DNA of 64,000 nt from Vandiemenella viatica. Taxonomy: Eukaryota; Arthropoda; Insecta; Orthoptera; Morabidae. Both the position numbers and the translations under genes were made by a program. The notes under the pieces are model-generated. The model had not been told where the DNA came from. It made no database searches and saw nothing but the letters and a program-made list of their open reading frames with translations. Shown in pieces: positions 22,638-31,879 of the stretch. The stretch is from positions 270,445,930 to 270,509,929 of the forward strand of contig JARYHS010008074.1 of assembly GCA_031002005.1 (NCBI GenBank), read 5' to 3'. The first letter of the stretch is position 1. Each line of letters opens with the position of its first letter.

Positions 22638-23001
22638 TGTTTTTTCAGATTTTGCCCAAATAGGCAACCACATTCATAGTAATAAGACAGTTCCTATTGC
22701 AAGAGATTTTGCTTATTTTTTCCCTTCTGCTATATTTCATATGTGTTTTGCTGACTTCTTCGTGAAGCTGAAGATAAGTTTTAAGGTTATATGGGAGCTT
22801 GAACTTTTGCCCAACTTTGTTTTTTCTGGTGTTTACATCCATATGTTATTTTGTGACCAGCTACCTAGGGAAGTTGTTTACCAGGCTGGGTTTGATGTGA
22901 TGTTTGATACAGTAGAGATGAAGCTGAGAGATGCTGAGAGAGACTGTCAAGGAGGGGAAGTTGTTTGTGATGATGAGGGAGTAGATGTGCTTGTTGAATA
23001 A
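22615..23001 (+). CDS. Second reading frame overlapping the first by 23 bp (+1), unknown
   Basis: This 128-codon frame overlaps the end of the main frame and lies +1 to it, so it could be reached by frameshifting, by reinitiation, or simply be the continuation of a once-longer frame. It is hydrophobic in the middle (FAYFFPSAIFHMCFADFF, then VFSGVYIHMLF) and ends acidic (DDEGVDVLVE). No signal or domain is recognised. A G-rich stretch with two GGGGGGA runs follows at 23042-23083. Could be a C-terminal Gag piece, a small accessory protein, or chance. Confidence 0.4.
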   Translation: MLWCMLVDVFSDFAQIGNHIHSNKTVPIARDFAYFFPSAIFHMCFADFFVKLKISFKVIWELELLPNFVFSGVYIHMLFCDQLPREVVYQAGFDVMFDTVEMKLRDAERDCQGGEVVCDDEGVDVLVE

Positions 23002-23084
23002 GGGGTGGAGATAATACTTGTGTTTCTATGTTTACAAAACAAGGGGGGAGGCTGGAAGAGAAGAAGTACCAATAAGGGGGGAAT

Positions 23085-23290
23085 GCTACATTATTATTAC
23101 CCCTGGACCAGGACATGAAGCTAGGACTTGCCTGTGATCCATCATTATTATTATTATTGGCATTCCTACCCATCATTATTATCTTTATTACCCTTGGGCC
23201 AGGAAGCAAAGACTTGCCTGTGAATCCCACATTATTATTATCCCACAATATTACATTATTATTATCCCACATTATTATTATATGCTATGG
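23085..23290 (+). repeat. ATT-rich degenerate tandem repeat in LTR element
   Basis: CATTATTATTA blocks alternate with CCCTGGaCCAGGA/GACTTGCCTGTGAaTCC modules, present twice (about 23098-23155 and 23190-23240). Shorter CCCACATTATTATTA copies follow. No coding potential. Confidence 0.7.
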
Positions 23291-25480
23291 CGTTTTAGGC
23301 ATCGGCCCACAGAGGAGATGACCTCACCCACATATTATATTATATTGGAACACGCAGGGTGACCTCATTTTTGTGTACATGAACATAGAGGGGGTGCAGT
23401 AGGAGAGTCAGAGGACATACCTGGTACATCCCAGAGATGGGCGTGACACATTTCCCCATTCCCCACACTTTGAGAGTGACTGTACAGGAACAGCACAAGC
23501 CCACCACATTTCCCCAATAGGCACCACTGTCGTTGTTCACACAAACATTTAGGATTAAGAAAAACATAGAACACACAGTACATCAACATACTCTAACGAG
23601 ATTAGCGCTGACACAACTGAGTTGTATACAGGTAACGTACTTTCTAAGATGAGATTTCGAGGTGGATTTTAGTTTTGTTTTTCATTGTAGAAGATGGATC
23701 GGAGAACTTGTTTGCGTAGATATATTTACCCTGGTGTTTTTATAAGATGTACCATGGAGAAGACTTTGAGAAGGCGAGATGATTTTTCCTTGCACCGAGA
23801 GAATTATTTGAAGGTTATTATGATAGGAGGCATACATACACTCCACACTTTTTGTTACAATGCTACCCATCATTTTTTATATATATACCCCTCACACCTT
23901 TATAGGGTTTTGAACTTTGTGACCCCCTTTGCATACATAATGACAGGAGACTATTATTCATACACTGCATGGCAGGAGTACATTATACCTTAACATAGAC
24001 GCCAACACAAGGTACCAGGAGTACCCATTTATATCGCATGAGGCGATTTATATGTCCCTATTGGTAGAACATATTTCCCTACATTGAGAAGATGGTTCTG
24101 ATGTATTTTCATGTATATGTTTACCCTTAAGTCATAGGACTTACAGCCATTGGCTGCCCACCCTTTAAGGGCCACCTATAAGTAGAAGTACTTTACCTAG
24201 ATGTTGTCACTACGAACCAGTGTACTGGTTCCTCGCAACTTTGTTGCCACTATTACCCTGATTTTGTCACAGCAGTATACTGCTGCAAGGAAACTGCGTT
24301 TCCATTAGCCTATAAGGTTTCTTTTATTTTAGTTTGTAAGGGTCAATTTCTGTATTGTTTCTTGGAATCTTCTTACTTTTAAGGTCGACCTTTGTAATAC
24401 TAAATTTTTCCTAGTAACAGTAGTCCTATTTTTGTAAAACTAGTCCAGGGACTGATAGTTTCTTTTCAACTTTGTATTTTGTTTGTGTACTGCCTATTAT
24501 GTAGAATCTTTGTATTTTTCTTATAACCTACCTATCTTCGGATATGGGCAATGAGTATTAATTTTCGCATTGCATATCTAATTGTTCATTTTCTAGTATA
24601 ACTATCCTATTTTTGTTTAGTTTCTAAGTTTCTGTGTGTATGTTTAGGTTAAGTTTCAGAATAAGATATTACTCACACAAGATGTTTGTTTTGTTTTGGA
24701 TTGTTCGCAGACTGACTGACCGAGGTCCTAGGGGCCACTGCTGTGACAGGAACCCGGGACACAAATACTTCTCGGCAGTTGTAGGGACCTTTTGGTTTAT
24801 ATAAAGTTTTAGCACTACGATCTGCGACCGTGAAAGGACTTGGGCATTTACCCCATTTGTGAGCAAAAGTATAAAGGACTTGGGTATGAATCCATGTTTA
24901 ATAAGTGTGTGAGAAAGTAGGAATAAGAACGTTCAAGTAACGAAGGACAGAGAGAGGCAAAGCCTTAAGATTTTCTGTGAAAAACACTATTTTTTGTAAA
25001 ACACATAATTTTTCTTTTGGGCAACACATGTAACTTTTGTAAATTTTTGGTTTAAGATGTCTTCATTTGTAATTTTGTAACAATTTAGGTTTAAGAGCCA
25101 TTATTTTCTGAATATTTTGTGTGAAAATTCAACTTGATATGATACATTTTGTGTTACACTTTGAACTAAAGTTCTATTCCATATGTGGAATTTTTGATAA
25201 TATTTGCATATATATGATTTTAATATGTTGACTTTTTCAATGTTTGATATTGACAATAATTTCAAGGTGTGAGTGAGGAAACATTTCAGTATTTTTGTAG
25301 TAATTTTGGTATGAATGGAGACCAGAGCAACCGCACAGGTTTGGGATAGGATTAGTTTTGGGAATTTTTCTAAATTTTTGGGAGTTTCTTAGTAATTTTT
25401 GGGATTTTTAAATTTCTTTTTGGGTTTTTCTTTCTTTTAAGATGTTCAGCCAGTTTTTGTTCCAAAAATGACTTCAATCT
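23290..25480 (+). other. 3' untranslated part of the LTR element
   Basis: About 2.2 kb between the last plausible reading frame and the 3' LTR. Only short frames without recognisable domains occur on either strand. The last 1.3 kb is T-rich with many ATTTTTG blocks. No pol remnants are seen. Confidence 0.6.
24214..24303 (+). other. Run of four perfect short hairpins in LTR element
   Basis: Within 90 nt are four perfect inverted repeats: GAACCAGT/ACTGGTTC (24214-24231), GCAAC/GTTGC (24235-24247, 3-nt loop), CAGCAG/CTGCTG (24270-24285) and GGAAAC/GTTTCC (24289-24303, 3-nt loop). Such clustering suggests a structured RNA segment in the element's transcript, for packaging, export or translation control. 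The function is inference. Confidence 0.6.
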
Positions 25481-25490
25481 TCAGGGGGCA
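25481..25490 (+). promoter_or_regulatory. Putative polypurine tract
   Basis: TCAGGGGGCA directly precedes the 3' LTR. The short G-run is the only purine-rich stretch there and is where plus-strand priming would be expected. It is shorter than most tracts. Confidence 0.4.
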
Positions 25491-27821
25491 TGTAAGGTAT
25501 CCCTCATTCTATTTTCAATATTTAGTAGGATTTCGACCGAATTTAGGGTTTGTTTTAGTACCCGGTACCACACTTTAAATCAAGTTAATAGCATTTCTGG
25601 TATAATAAAGTGAATAAATAACCCATAAACAATGTAAATAACACCTAAACTGCATTAAATCAACGATATTTCAGTAGGAAATAGGTTATTTCACATAAGA
25701 ATAAACTTTCGATAACAGACACTAGCATTAGTTGGAGAGATATTGGGAACCGATTTAAATGAAGTAAGTGTTAAATAATTGCAAGTAAAATGCATAAATA
25801 AACCTCTTATCATGGGTAATACACATTATTTCGGAGATAAATAAGTAATTTCAATAAAGGAAAAACCTAACCCATAAATTTTGGCATATTCCAGTTTTAG
25901 TATTTCTGAAGTGATTTCAGTACAGTAAAGACAATAAAGAACCTATATTACACAGGCCTAGATGCACCATAACCATAACTTAACATTTAAATATAGTTTA
26001 GTAGGACTTTTAAAGAAATAAACTGGATGATAAAATAACAGTCTGAAGCAGAAATGAAAATAATTCATTGTAATAAAACTTGAACATGTTGAGGCCCCAA
26101 AAGCAGCAATAATAATTCCTGAGACAGCCTAGTAGATAAATTAACAGGTTTCTGATAATTTGAAAGCATCTAATAACTATAAGAAGTAATTATATGGGAT
26201 TTTTAATACTCATGTTGCTTAAACAGTTCACATACATAATTTTGGTCTTTTAAGTAGGTTCAGGACTTTAAAAGTAGAAAAACAAGCAGTAAATAAAATA
26301 ATCTTTCAGTTTTTATAGGGTTTAAATAGTTTCAGTCCATAAAATATGAAATATCAGTGAGTAAATAGACGCCGGTAAATCGATTAATTTGTCCAACTTT
26401 CAGGAATAAATTCCAGCACTTTAAAGCCATTTCAAGAGCACTAATGACATTTAAATACTAGCTAACACACATAATTAATTTTCTAGACACATTTAAAGAC
26501 ATTTCACTAACCTGGTTTATGTTAATCCAATCGTAAAGTAACTGGCTATAATCACTGCACATAGAAAATGCTACTACACCAATTGTAAACACTGCCACTC
26601 AATATAAAGTAGAGAATAAATTAAAACAGACAGGAAGCGATGTAAATTCACATAAATCTGATAGTTTACAACACTCTAAGTAATTTTAAACTTGAAATGA
26701 ACACGAAAAATTGAACACTCAGTTTTGGCAATTTATCACTTAAAAGCCTACTTTGATTCCGGGATAAAAATTAGTTTATCATAAAAATCCATTCTTTTAG
26801 CTTCCTACATAATTATTTCAAGTCATTTAAGGCCATAGCACCGACGTTATAGGTTTCGTAAGTTCACGCTGCAGAAAACACACGTGTAAATCACTAAATA
26901 ATTTATGGTATCTCAGGTATAGCAGCTACGAAGATAAAATAAGCACTAAAAGATGCAGTTTAAGGCAGGCTTCACTGTGATAATTTTTCCGGCGCAATAA
27001 TCCATAAACTTTCGGAGCTATAAATAAAAACATGAATAATAGCCACATTTGACTGTTAGATTTTTTCGGTTTCCCATAACTCAATAAATTTAAACGAAGT
27101 TCACATTGAGAGACAGTCTAAAATCAGGAATAATATTTTAAACATAATTTCGAGAGAATTACTAAAGCCGATTTTAAATAAGAATATAATTGAACACTGA
27201 CTTAAGTGGTAGGCAAACTAACACATCCATATTTGGTAATTTGTTGAAGACCAATGTACCACGTGATCTCAAGTTAATATAAGGCAACTAAGAGGCGGGA
27301 ATTTGGTCGGCAGTCTTCAGTGTCATTTGTAACGCGGTGGTGAAAACACGTAGGGTGAGCTCCGTTCGGTCTGGCGGAACGGGCTGGTACTTGAACCAGC
27401 CAAGGATGAAGGAACGCGAGAAACAGCAGCCATGTTGTAGTTTTGTGGTGAACATTTACTAACCAAGCAACTAGTCAGTTACATTCAGTTTTTGGGGGTT
27501 TTAAAGTCGCGTTGCTCTGGAATCGCAACTTGTAATTTTTGGAGACGATTTCAATCCGATTGCCTGTGCTAACAGTGTTTTATAACATTCATGTGAAAAT
27601 TTGGAAGAATATATGACTTTTGATTTCGACTTGAGACTTTCATTTATTAGCATACTACCTTTCTTGCAGAAGGTTAGGCCTGCAAGTGGCGACCGTGGTC
27701 ATTTGAACTGTTAGCAATATTAATTCTACACGGCTTCATAACTTTAGAAAATCTTGGACAACATTCTGGCTCAGGTGACTTAGGCGATACCTCAACCCCA
27801 GTACTCGACTACGCCCTGACA
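25491..27821 (+). repeat. 3' LTR (2331 bp)
   Basis: Partner of the LTR at 17749-20080, with one missing A (~27507) and C at 27400 in place of T. It is followed by the target duplication ATGT and then by the continuation of LINE-A. Confidence 0.95.
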
Positions 27822-28020
27822 ATGTATATCAGATTATGTAGCTTGCTCATTTCTACCTATAAGGAGACGCTCCTCTTCTGATTTACTCCATCCCATGATG
27901 ATAGTCCTTACTTATCTCATTAAGGTACTTAATATCTCTGCCATTTTCAAATCCTTAGTAGCTATTTCTCCATCCTTATCTTCAACTGTCTGTAACTTTT
28001 TTTGACATAGTTATAGAAAT

Positions 28021-28365
28021 ATAATCTTTACAGGATATCTGCCAGATGATGTTGAAGAAAGATGAGCATTCAGCGGTGAGCTTTGTTGCCATCTTCAGGT
28101 CTGATGTTACCGCTGTGACAACCAGAGCTGAACTGGCATTGTCTGGCATCGGAGTGTCTTATGAAATGTGGCACTCCTACCCCTCCCCTACACTCACTCC
28201 ATCATGAGGGTCAGCAGCGGCTGCATATTGTGCCCATCATGCAGGGTGAATAGCTGAAGATGGTGGCAGAGCTCACCGCTGAAAGCTCGTCTTTCTTCAA
28301 AACCATTTGGTGGAGATGCTGTGAAGATTACGTTTTAGCAACATGCCGGGAAAGCCTTTGTTTAC
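28021..28365. mobile_element. Inverted-repeat element inside LINE-A (possibly Penelope-related)
   Basis: Inverted arms of ~75 bp (28022-28098 and 28253-28330) share TAATCTT.ACAG, TTGAAGAAAGA.GAGC and TTCAGCGGTGAGC. Right of the second arm is a ~35-bp unpaired extension. The host LINE-A text ATAGAAAT...(T)TCTAGATGC is split, with a short ATAGAAAT/ATAGAGAAT duplication. Long inverted arms plus a ~35-nt one-sided extension recall Penelope-like element termini. CTGAAGA...GAAA inside each arm resembles hammerhead core boxes. No coding sequence. A foldback MITE is the simpler alternative. Confidence 0.6.
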
Positions 28366-28560
28366 ACATAGAGAATTTTCTAGATGCATCATTCAGCGAC
28401 CCTTTTCCACTTATGATATTCTTAATGAACTCTTCTTAAGCTTCCCTCTTTGTTGCTCTTAATTCCTTTCTTAGTTGTTTATAGTGTTTCCAACTGCCTA
28501 GCTGTCTCTTTATTGTTTTTTCTTCTAACCAACCTCAGCATTCTAGAAGAAGATTCTTAG
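28366..28560 (-). pseudogene. LINE-A linker piece
   Basis: Matches reference LINE-A at 37440-37610: TTCTAGATGCATCA..CAG and the ...TTAGTTGTTT.....GTTTCC block, encoding the basic region between the endonuclease and RT domains. LINE-A similarity fades near 28555. Confidence 0.7.
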
Positions 28561-28911
28561 GTAATGTACAAGAGAGAATTAAACTAACCAAGAAGCATCA
28601 TTTGTAACTTAAAATACACTGGTGGTAAACTTTTTCCCTATTACAGTAAAAAAATAATTATAGGATGATGCACAAATGAGGGTTTCAATATTTGTCCATG
28701 AAAATAACTGTCAGTAATATAAGTTTTTCTGTGAGTCATTGGAGGACATAAGACAGATGAGAGAGAATGGAAGTCATTTACAGGGCACACAGTGGTTATA
28801 AGGCATGTGTAAGAATCACGGAAGATTTAGAAGCAACGTGTAGAAGGGGATGGATATTTGATTGAAAATTAGCAGTGTGTTACAGGCACAAAAGTGGGTG
28901 GAAGCTTTCCT
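28561..28911. other. No recognisable gene or element
   Basis: AT-rich sequence between LINE-A and the Harbinger element. No frame, repeat or terminal structure stands out. Confidence 0.5.
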
Positions 28912-28920
28912 TTAAGGCCG

Positions 28921-29128
28921 CCACACACGTGCGGGAAACCCAAGGGATTTGGACGCAATGGTCACGGCCTTGCGGGATCCCGCACGTGTGTGGGCACTTG
29001 CTTGAGGCCGTGGCCGCACCCCAGTGCGGCCAAATCCCTGCCGAAAAACAATTCTTACTTCCTCGAAGGCCGGGAGGGAGGGTGGGAATCTCAGCGTGTG
29101 TCTCCTGCGGTCAGTCGGCCTTCGAGGA
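28921..29128. repeat. Nested subterminal inverted repeats
   Basis: CCACACACGTGCGGGA (28921-28936) is perfectly complementary to 28978-28993. TGCGGGATCCCGCA (28971-28984) is itself a palindrome. TCCTCGAAGGCCG (29060-29072) pairs perfectly with 29116-29128. GGGATTTGG near 28945 pairs with CCAAATCCC near 29030. Transposase-binding or foldback arms are likely. Confidence 0.8.
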
Positions 29129-29209
29129 TTTCTTGCGAGTGCCTACATGTGTTGCGATTTTGTTTCTAATGTTCCGTTTCGTGATGTTCCGTGTTTATAA
29201 ATATGTATG

Positions 29210-29793
29210 ATAGTGAGCCCTGTCTATAGGAATTGAAGTACCAGGAATACAACGACACAAACAAACGAGAAGCTACCTACGCCAAGCTGGCATAAATATT
29301 GAAGGAGAATGAACCAAATGCAAAAAAATAAAAAGAATCAATATTAAAAAAAAACAGCAACATTAAACCATCAGGAAATGAATCTTTGCGAAGTGATTTG
29401 CTGAAGAACATTAAATAAAAAAACCGGCTGCAAGAAGATCACTTTGACATTGTTAGCAAAACCGTTGCCATAAAATTACGTGGCCTTCCGACCAATCAAA
29501 TGCTAATAGCAGAAAAAATAATTAATGACACCCTGTTTCAAATCGAAATGGGCTGTTTAGGAATGTCTTACAGTGAGCAATGGTTACCTACTTCTGGCCT
29601 GTACTATTCTGCAGGCAGCAGTTCTGGATATTTTTTTATCCAGGAACCTCATCGTATAGTCTCAGCCCACAACCTTTTCAAGCAACACCAGCAGGATCAT
29701 TATAAACCACCAGCAGATTTTGATAAATTACCTCAAAACAACAACACAGCAGCAATTGTTCTATCAAATTATAATGCAAATGATGTTATGTGA
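29210..29793 (+). pseudogene. MADF-type DNA-binding protein, decayed
   Basis: After a CL*ELKYQEY segment (first MADF strand/helix) the frame reads NKREATYAKLA and ILKENEPNAKK, closely following the MADF pattern of a DxxY...R..AW..I segment and a K-rich helix. A later open part has EDHFDIVSKTVAIKLRGLP and MLIAEKIINDTLFQIEMG, the C-terminal helix found in MADF/BESS proteins of Harbinger elements. A Gln/Asn-rich tail follows (QHQQDHY, NNNTAAIVL) up to the stop at 29793. Stops at ~29237 and elsewhere break the N-terminus. MADF proteins bind DNA and help Harbinger transposases enter the nucleus. Confidence 0.7.
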
Positions 29794-29929
29794 TTTGAGT
29801 TTACATCATATGATCAACTATATTAATTACAACATGATTTTAAACTAATATTATTTTAATTTAGTTTTTATGTCATTTAAACTTAATTTTATGTAGTTGA
29901 TGTATTTACGAATGGGAATAAATCAATTA

Positions 29930-30003
29930 CAGTAAAAGTCCGGTTATCCGAGTTCCGATTATTCGAGCCACCTGGTTAACCGAGGCAAATTTTTGAAATA
30001 TGA
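29930..30003 (+). mobile_element. Single end of a pogo/Tigger-like transposon
   Basis: CAGTAAAAGTCCGGTTATCC, then GAGTTCCGATTATTCGAG and GGTTAACCGAGG, is the terminal pattern of pogo/Tigger elements, preceded by TA. I see no matching right end or transposase. It is a solo end lying inside the Harbinger element. Confidence 0.5.
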
Positions 30004-30284
30004 TAGGAAGCTTTTATGAAGTTATGGAACTACAGAAAAAGGCTGCTTCAAGTTTTACTAGGCAGCTTAGAGAGAGGTAGCAAGCACTGTGACAGATTCA
30101 ATAAAGAAAATCGTAACAGCAGCCAATGCGTGAACATCATCGGATGCTGCCATCGTGAAGCCAACTCTGAGACTGAGAAACCCTTGAGGATTTTAACCCC
30201 CCGTGTGTGTGCAGCGCCACTTCGATGAAATCCCTGCGGTCCGTTTCCCCTGCGGCCCGGCCTCCACGTGTGTGGCTACCTTTA

Positions 30285-30900
30285 TAGGTAAGAGGGAGCA
30301 GAGGAATCAAGTGATCTGTGAAACTGGGAAAGGTGGTCTGCAGTTATAGTTTCTTTTTTTTTAATTGATTCATACTTAATTAAACATATCATAACAAAAA
30401 AATAGTTGTTTGTATAAAATTGATTCCATGTTCACCCTGTATGAGGTTATAAGCATGTATATGCCATAAGCCAAACTTTCTATAAGCAGGAATATTTCCA
30501 AAACCAGCAATCTAGTATTTTCAGGCTATCAGAATATGACAACATTGATATTACACTTAAAATGTTTCCAGTTGGCATCAAAAAGAATGGTGTTCATTTG
30601 AGGATTAAGTTAATGACCATTTTATAAGAGCCTTTATTGTATAGGTACTGTAATTGGTTGATAATATAAAAACAAGGGTAAAAAATGGCCGCTGTAAGTT
30701 AGTGGTCCATAGAATTATTTTGACATTTTACTGGGTCTTGGATTTAGAAATGTTGAGAAACACTGCTCTAATGAATATGCCAAGCTGTTTTTTAAATACA
30801 TTGAAACACTAGCATACTGGAATATAATAGATTAGACCCATGTCAGGTTGCTACTAGCATGCCAGCCTCCACATTACTTTCTTCCATTTTATTTTACAGT
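30285..30900. other. No recognisable gene or element
   Basis: AT-rich sequence. No sustained frame or repeat recognised. Confidence 0.5.
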
Positions 30901-30929
30901 TCCCCATAGTGACATGACTTTAATTTCTA

Positions 30930-31198
30930 ACTCAGGTGTAAAGTCAACATAGCCCACAACCAGAAGTTTGTTGGATCACCTGAAGGAGGCATACTAAGCC
31001 AGTGTGTCAGAAATAGAGTGGCCAGTTCCTTTATGATGGAACCTACAGCTTAATGCGGAATCTGAAGCGATGAGTGACCTTGTCTATCCAATAAGAACGA
31101 AGGACACAGCCCATAAAGATTCCTTCCCATAGTGGGATTTAAAACCAGAACCTTGAATTTAGTGGGTGAGTGCCTTATCCACTGAGCTACTGGACTAA
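30930..31198 (-). mobile_element. tRNA-derived SINE, second family
   Basis: On the minus strand, 31195 downward reads AGTAGCTCAGTGGATAAGG, an excellent A box. About 40 nt later comes GGTTTTAAATCCC, a degenerate B box, at the spacing of a tRNA. The body continues for 150-200 bp with no similarity to the SINE at 6022. The 3' boundary and target duplication were not found, so the left coordinate is approximate. A real tRNA gene is unlikely: the acceptor arm does not pair and the T arm is mutated. Confidence 0.6.
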
Positions 31199-31879
31199 TC
31201 TCCATTAGCTGTAGCTATTGCAAATGTTACAACATTAAACACACAATTCTAGAATTTATACAGTTTACAAGCAGATGGCAACACTCAGCTAATGTTTTGA
31301 TGCCTGTTGGGTTATGGTTGTATTCCAGGTGTAAGCATGACCTTTCCTAAAATATTATATGTTGTGAATTTATTCACTATTGTCTTTTATCATGAGCAAA
31401 TTTTACAATGAGACATCTGTGGTTACAAGGTCAAGAATATTCACTCCAAAACAATGAATCTCACTAGACACAGAGCAGTGCTGCAACTTTAGATGTTTTG
31501 TTTTAAAATTTGTGACAATTCAGAACTGTTGACCACAGATAAAGATTTAGAGATGTTTGTGACCTGTCAGTGTTTCCATATTTTAGGAACCACTGCTCAG
31601 TTTCCATTGTATATTGTTCTATTTTCTATACCATTTGAAAAAAAGTGTATACCTCATGAGGGGAAACCCAAAAATAACTGGAATCATAATGCTGCACATC
31701 GGGTACTTGTTGTACCAGGTTGTGCCACCAGAGAGCTGTTATAGGACCTCTGCTGAGTCATTCTGCCAAGTGGCGTCACCCGACAGTGATTAGAATGGTT
31801 TCTCTGGCAGTTCTTTGTATGTGAGTACAGCGCTGGGGTGACATGAAAAGAAGGCTAATTCTTACAAACAATGTGTGGC

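Larger units (their letters stand above)
17749..27821 (+). mobile_element. Complete, very young LTR retroelement without visible pol
   Basis: Two direct LTRs (17749-20080 and 25491-27821), starting TGTAAGG and ending CCCTGACA, flank a 5410-bp internal region. The 4-bp target duplication ATGT lies at 17745-17748 and 27822-27825. A putative primer-binding site (TGG...) follows the left LTR directly, and a G-run precedes the right LTR. Orientation is set by these and by the main reading frame. I find no RT, RNase H, protease or integrase motif in any frame, so this is a non-autonomous element of the LARD kind, presumably mobilised by a relative's enzymes. Total 10073 bp; inserted into LINE-A. 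Confidence 0.93.
14700..28560 (-). mobile_element. LINE-A copy split into four pieces by later insertions
   Basis: Four minus-strand pieces line up in order with the reference copy at 35645-39640: 14700-14998 (C-terminus and 3' end), 16630-17748 (RT), 27826-28020 (linker before RT) and 28366-28555 (upstream linker). The breaks hold an unidentified insertion, the 10-kb LTR element and an inverted-repeat element. At the LTR element the LINE resumes where it stopped: CTCAGGATGT on the left and ATGTATATCAGA on the right, matching the continuous CTTCAGGATGAATTTCAAA of the reference. The LINE is therefore older than all three insertions. Confidence 0.85.
28915..30281 (+). mobile_element. PIF/Harbinger-type element lacking transposase
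   Basis: Ends AGGCCGCCACACACGTG and, reversed, AGGTAGCCACACACGTG form a 17-bp terminal inverted repeat with two mismatches. The 3-bp duplication TTA lies at 28912-28914 and 30282-30284, the PIF/Harbinger target. Inside is a decayed MADF-type gene, the DNA-binding partner that such elements carry in arthropods, but no DDE transposase. The left 220 bp is GC-rich and full of inverted repeats. Length is 1367 bp, so this is a deletion derivative. Confidence 0.82.

Noticed and set aside
23340..23993. Short frames on both strands after the LTR element ORFs
   Set aside because: Low complexity or cysteine/histidine-rich by chance; no motif spacing for a zinc finger.
9581..27821. Solo LTR at 9581 being a copy of the 17749 LTR
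   Set aside because: Only the first six bases agree; the lengths and interiors differ.
28875..29210. Cysteine-rich frames of 91-111 codons as a zinc-finger gene
   Set aside because: They translate the GC-rich inverted repeats of the Harbinger end; cysteine spacing is irregular.
31120..31198. True tRNA gene on the minus strand
   Set aside because: The A box is good, but the acceptor stem does not pair and the T arm is mutated; a SINE fits better.
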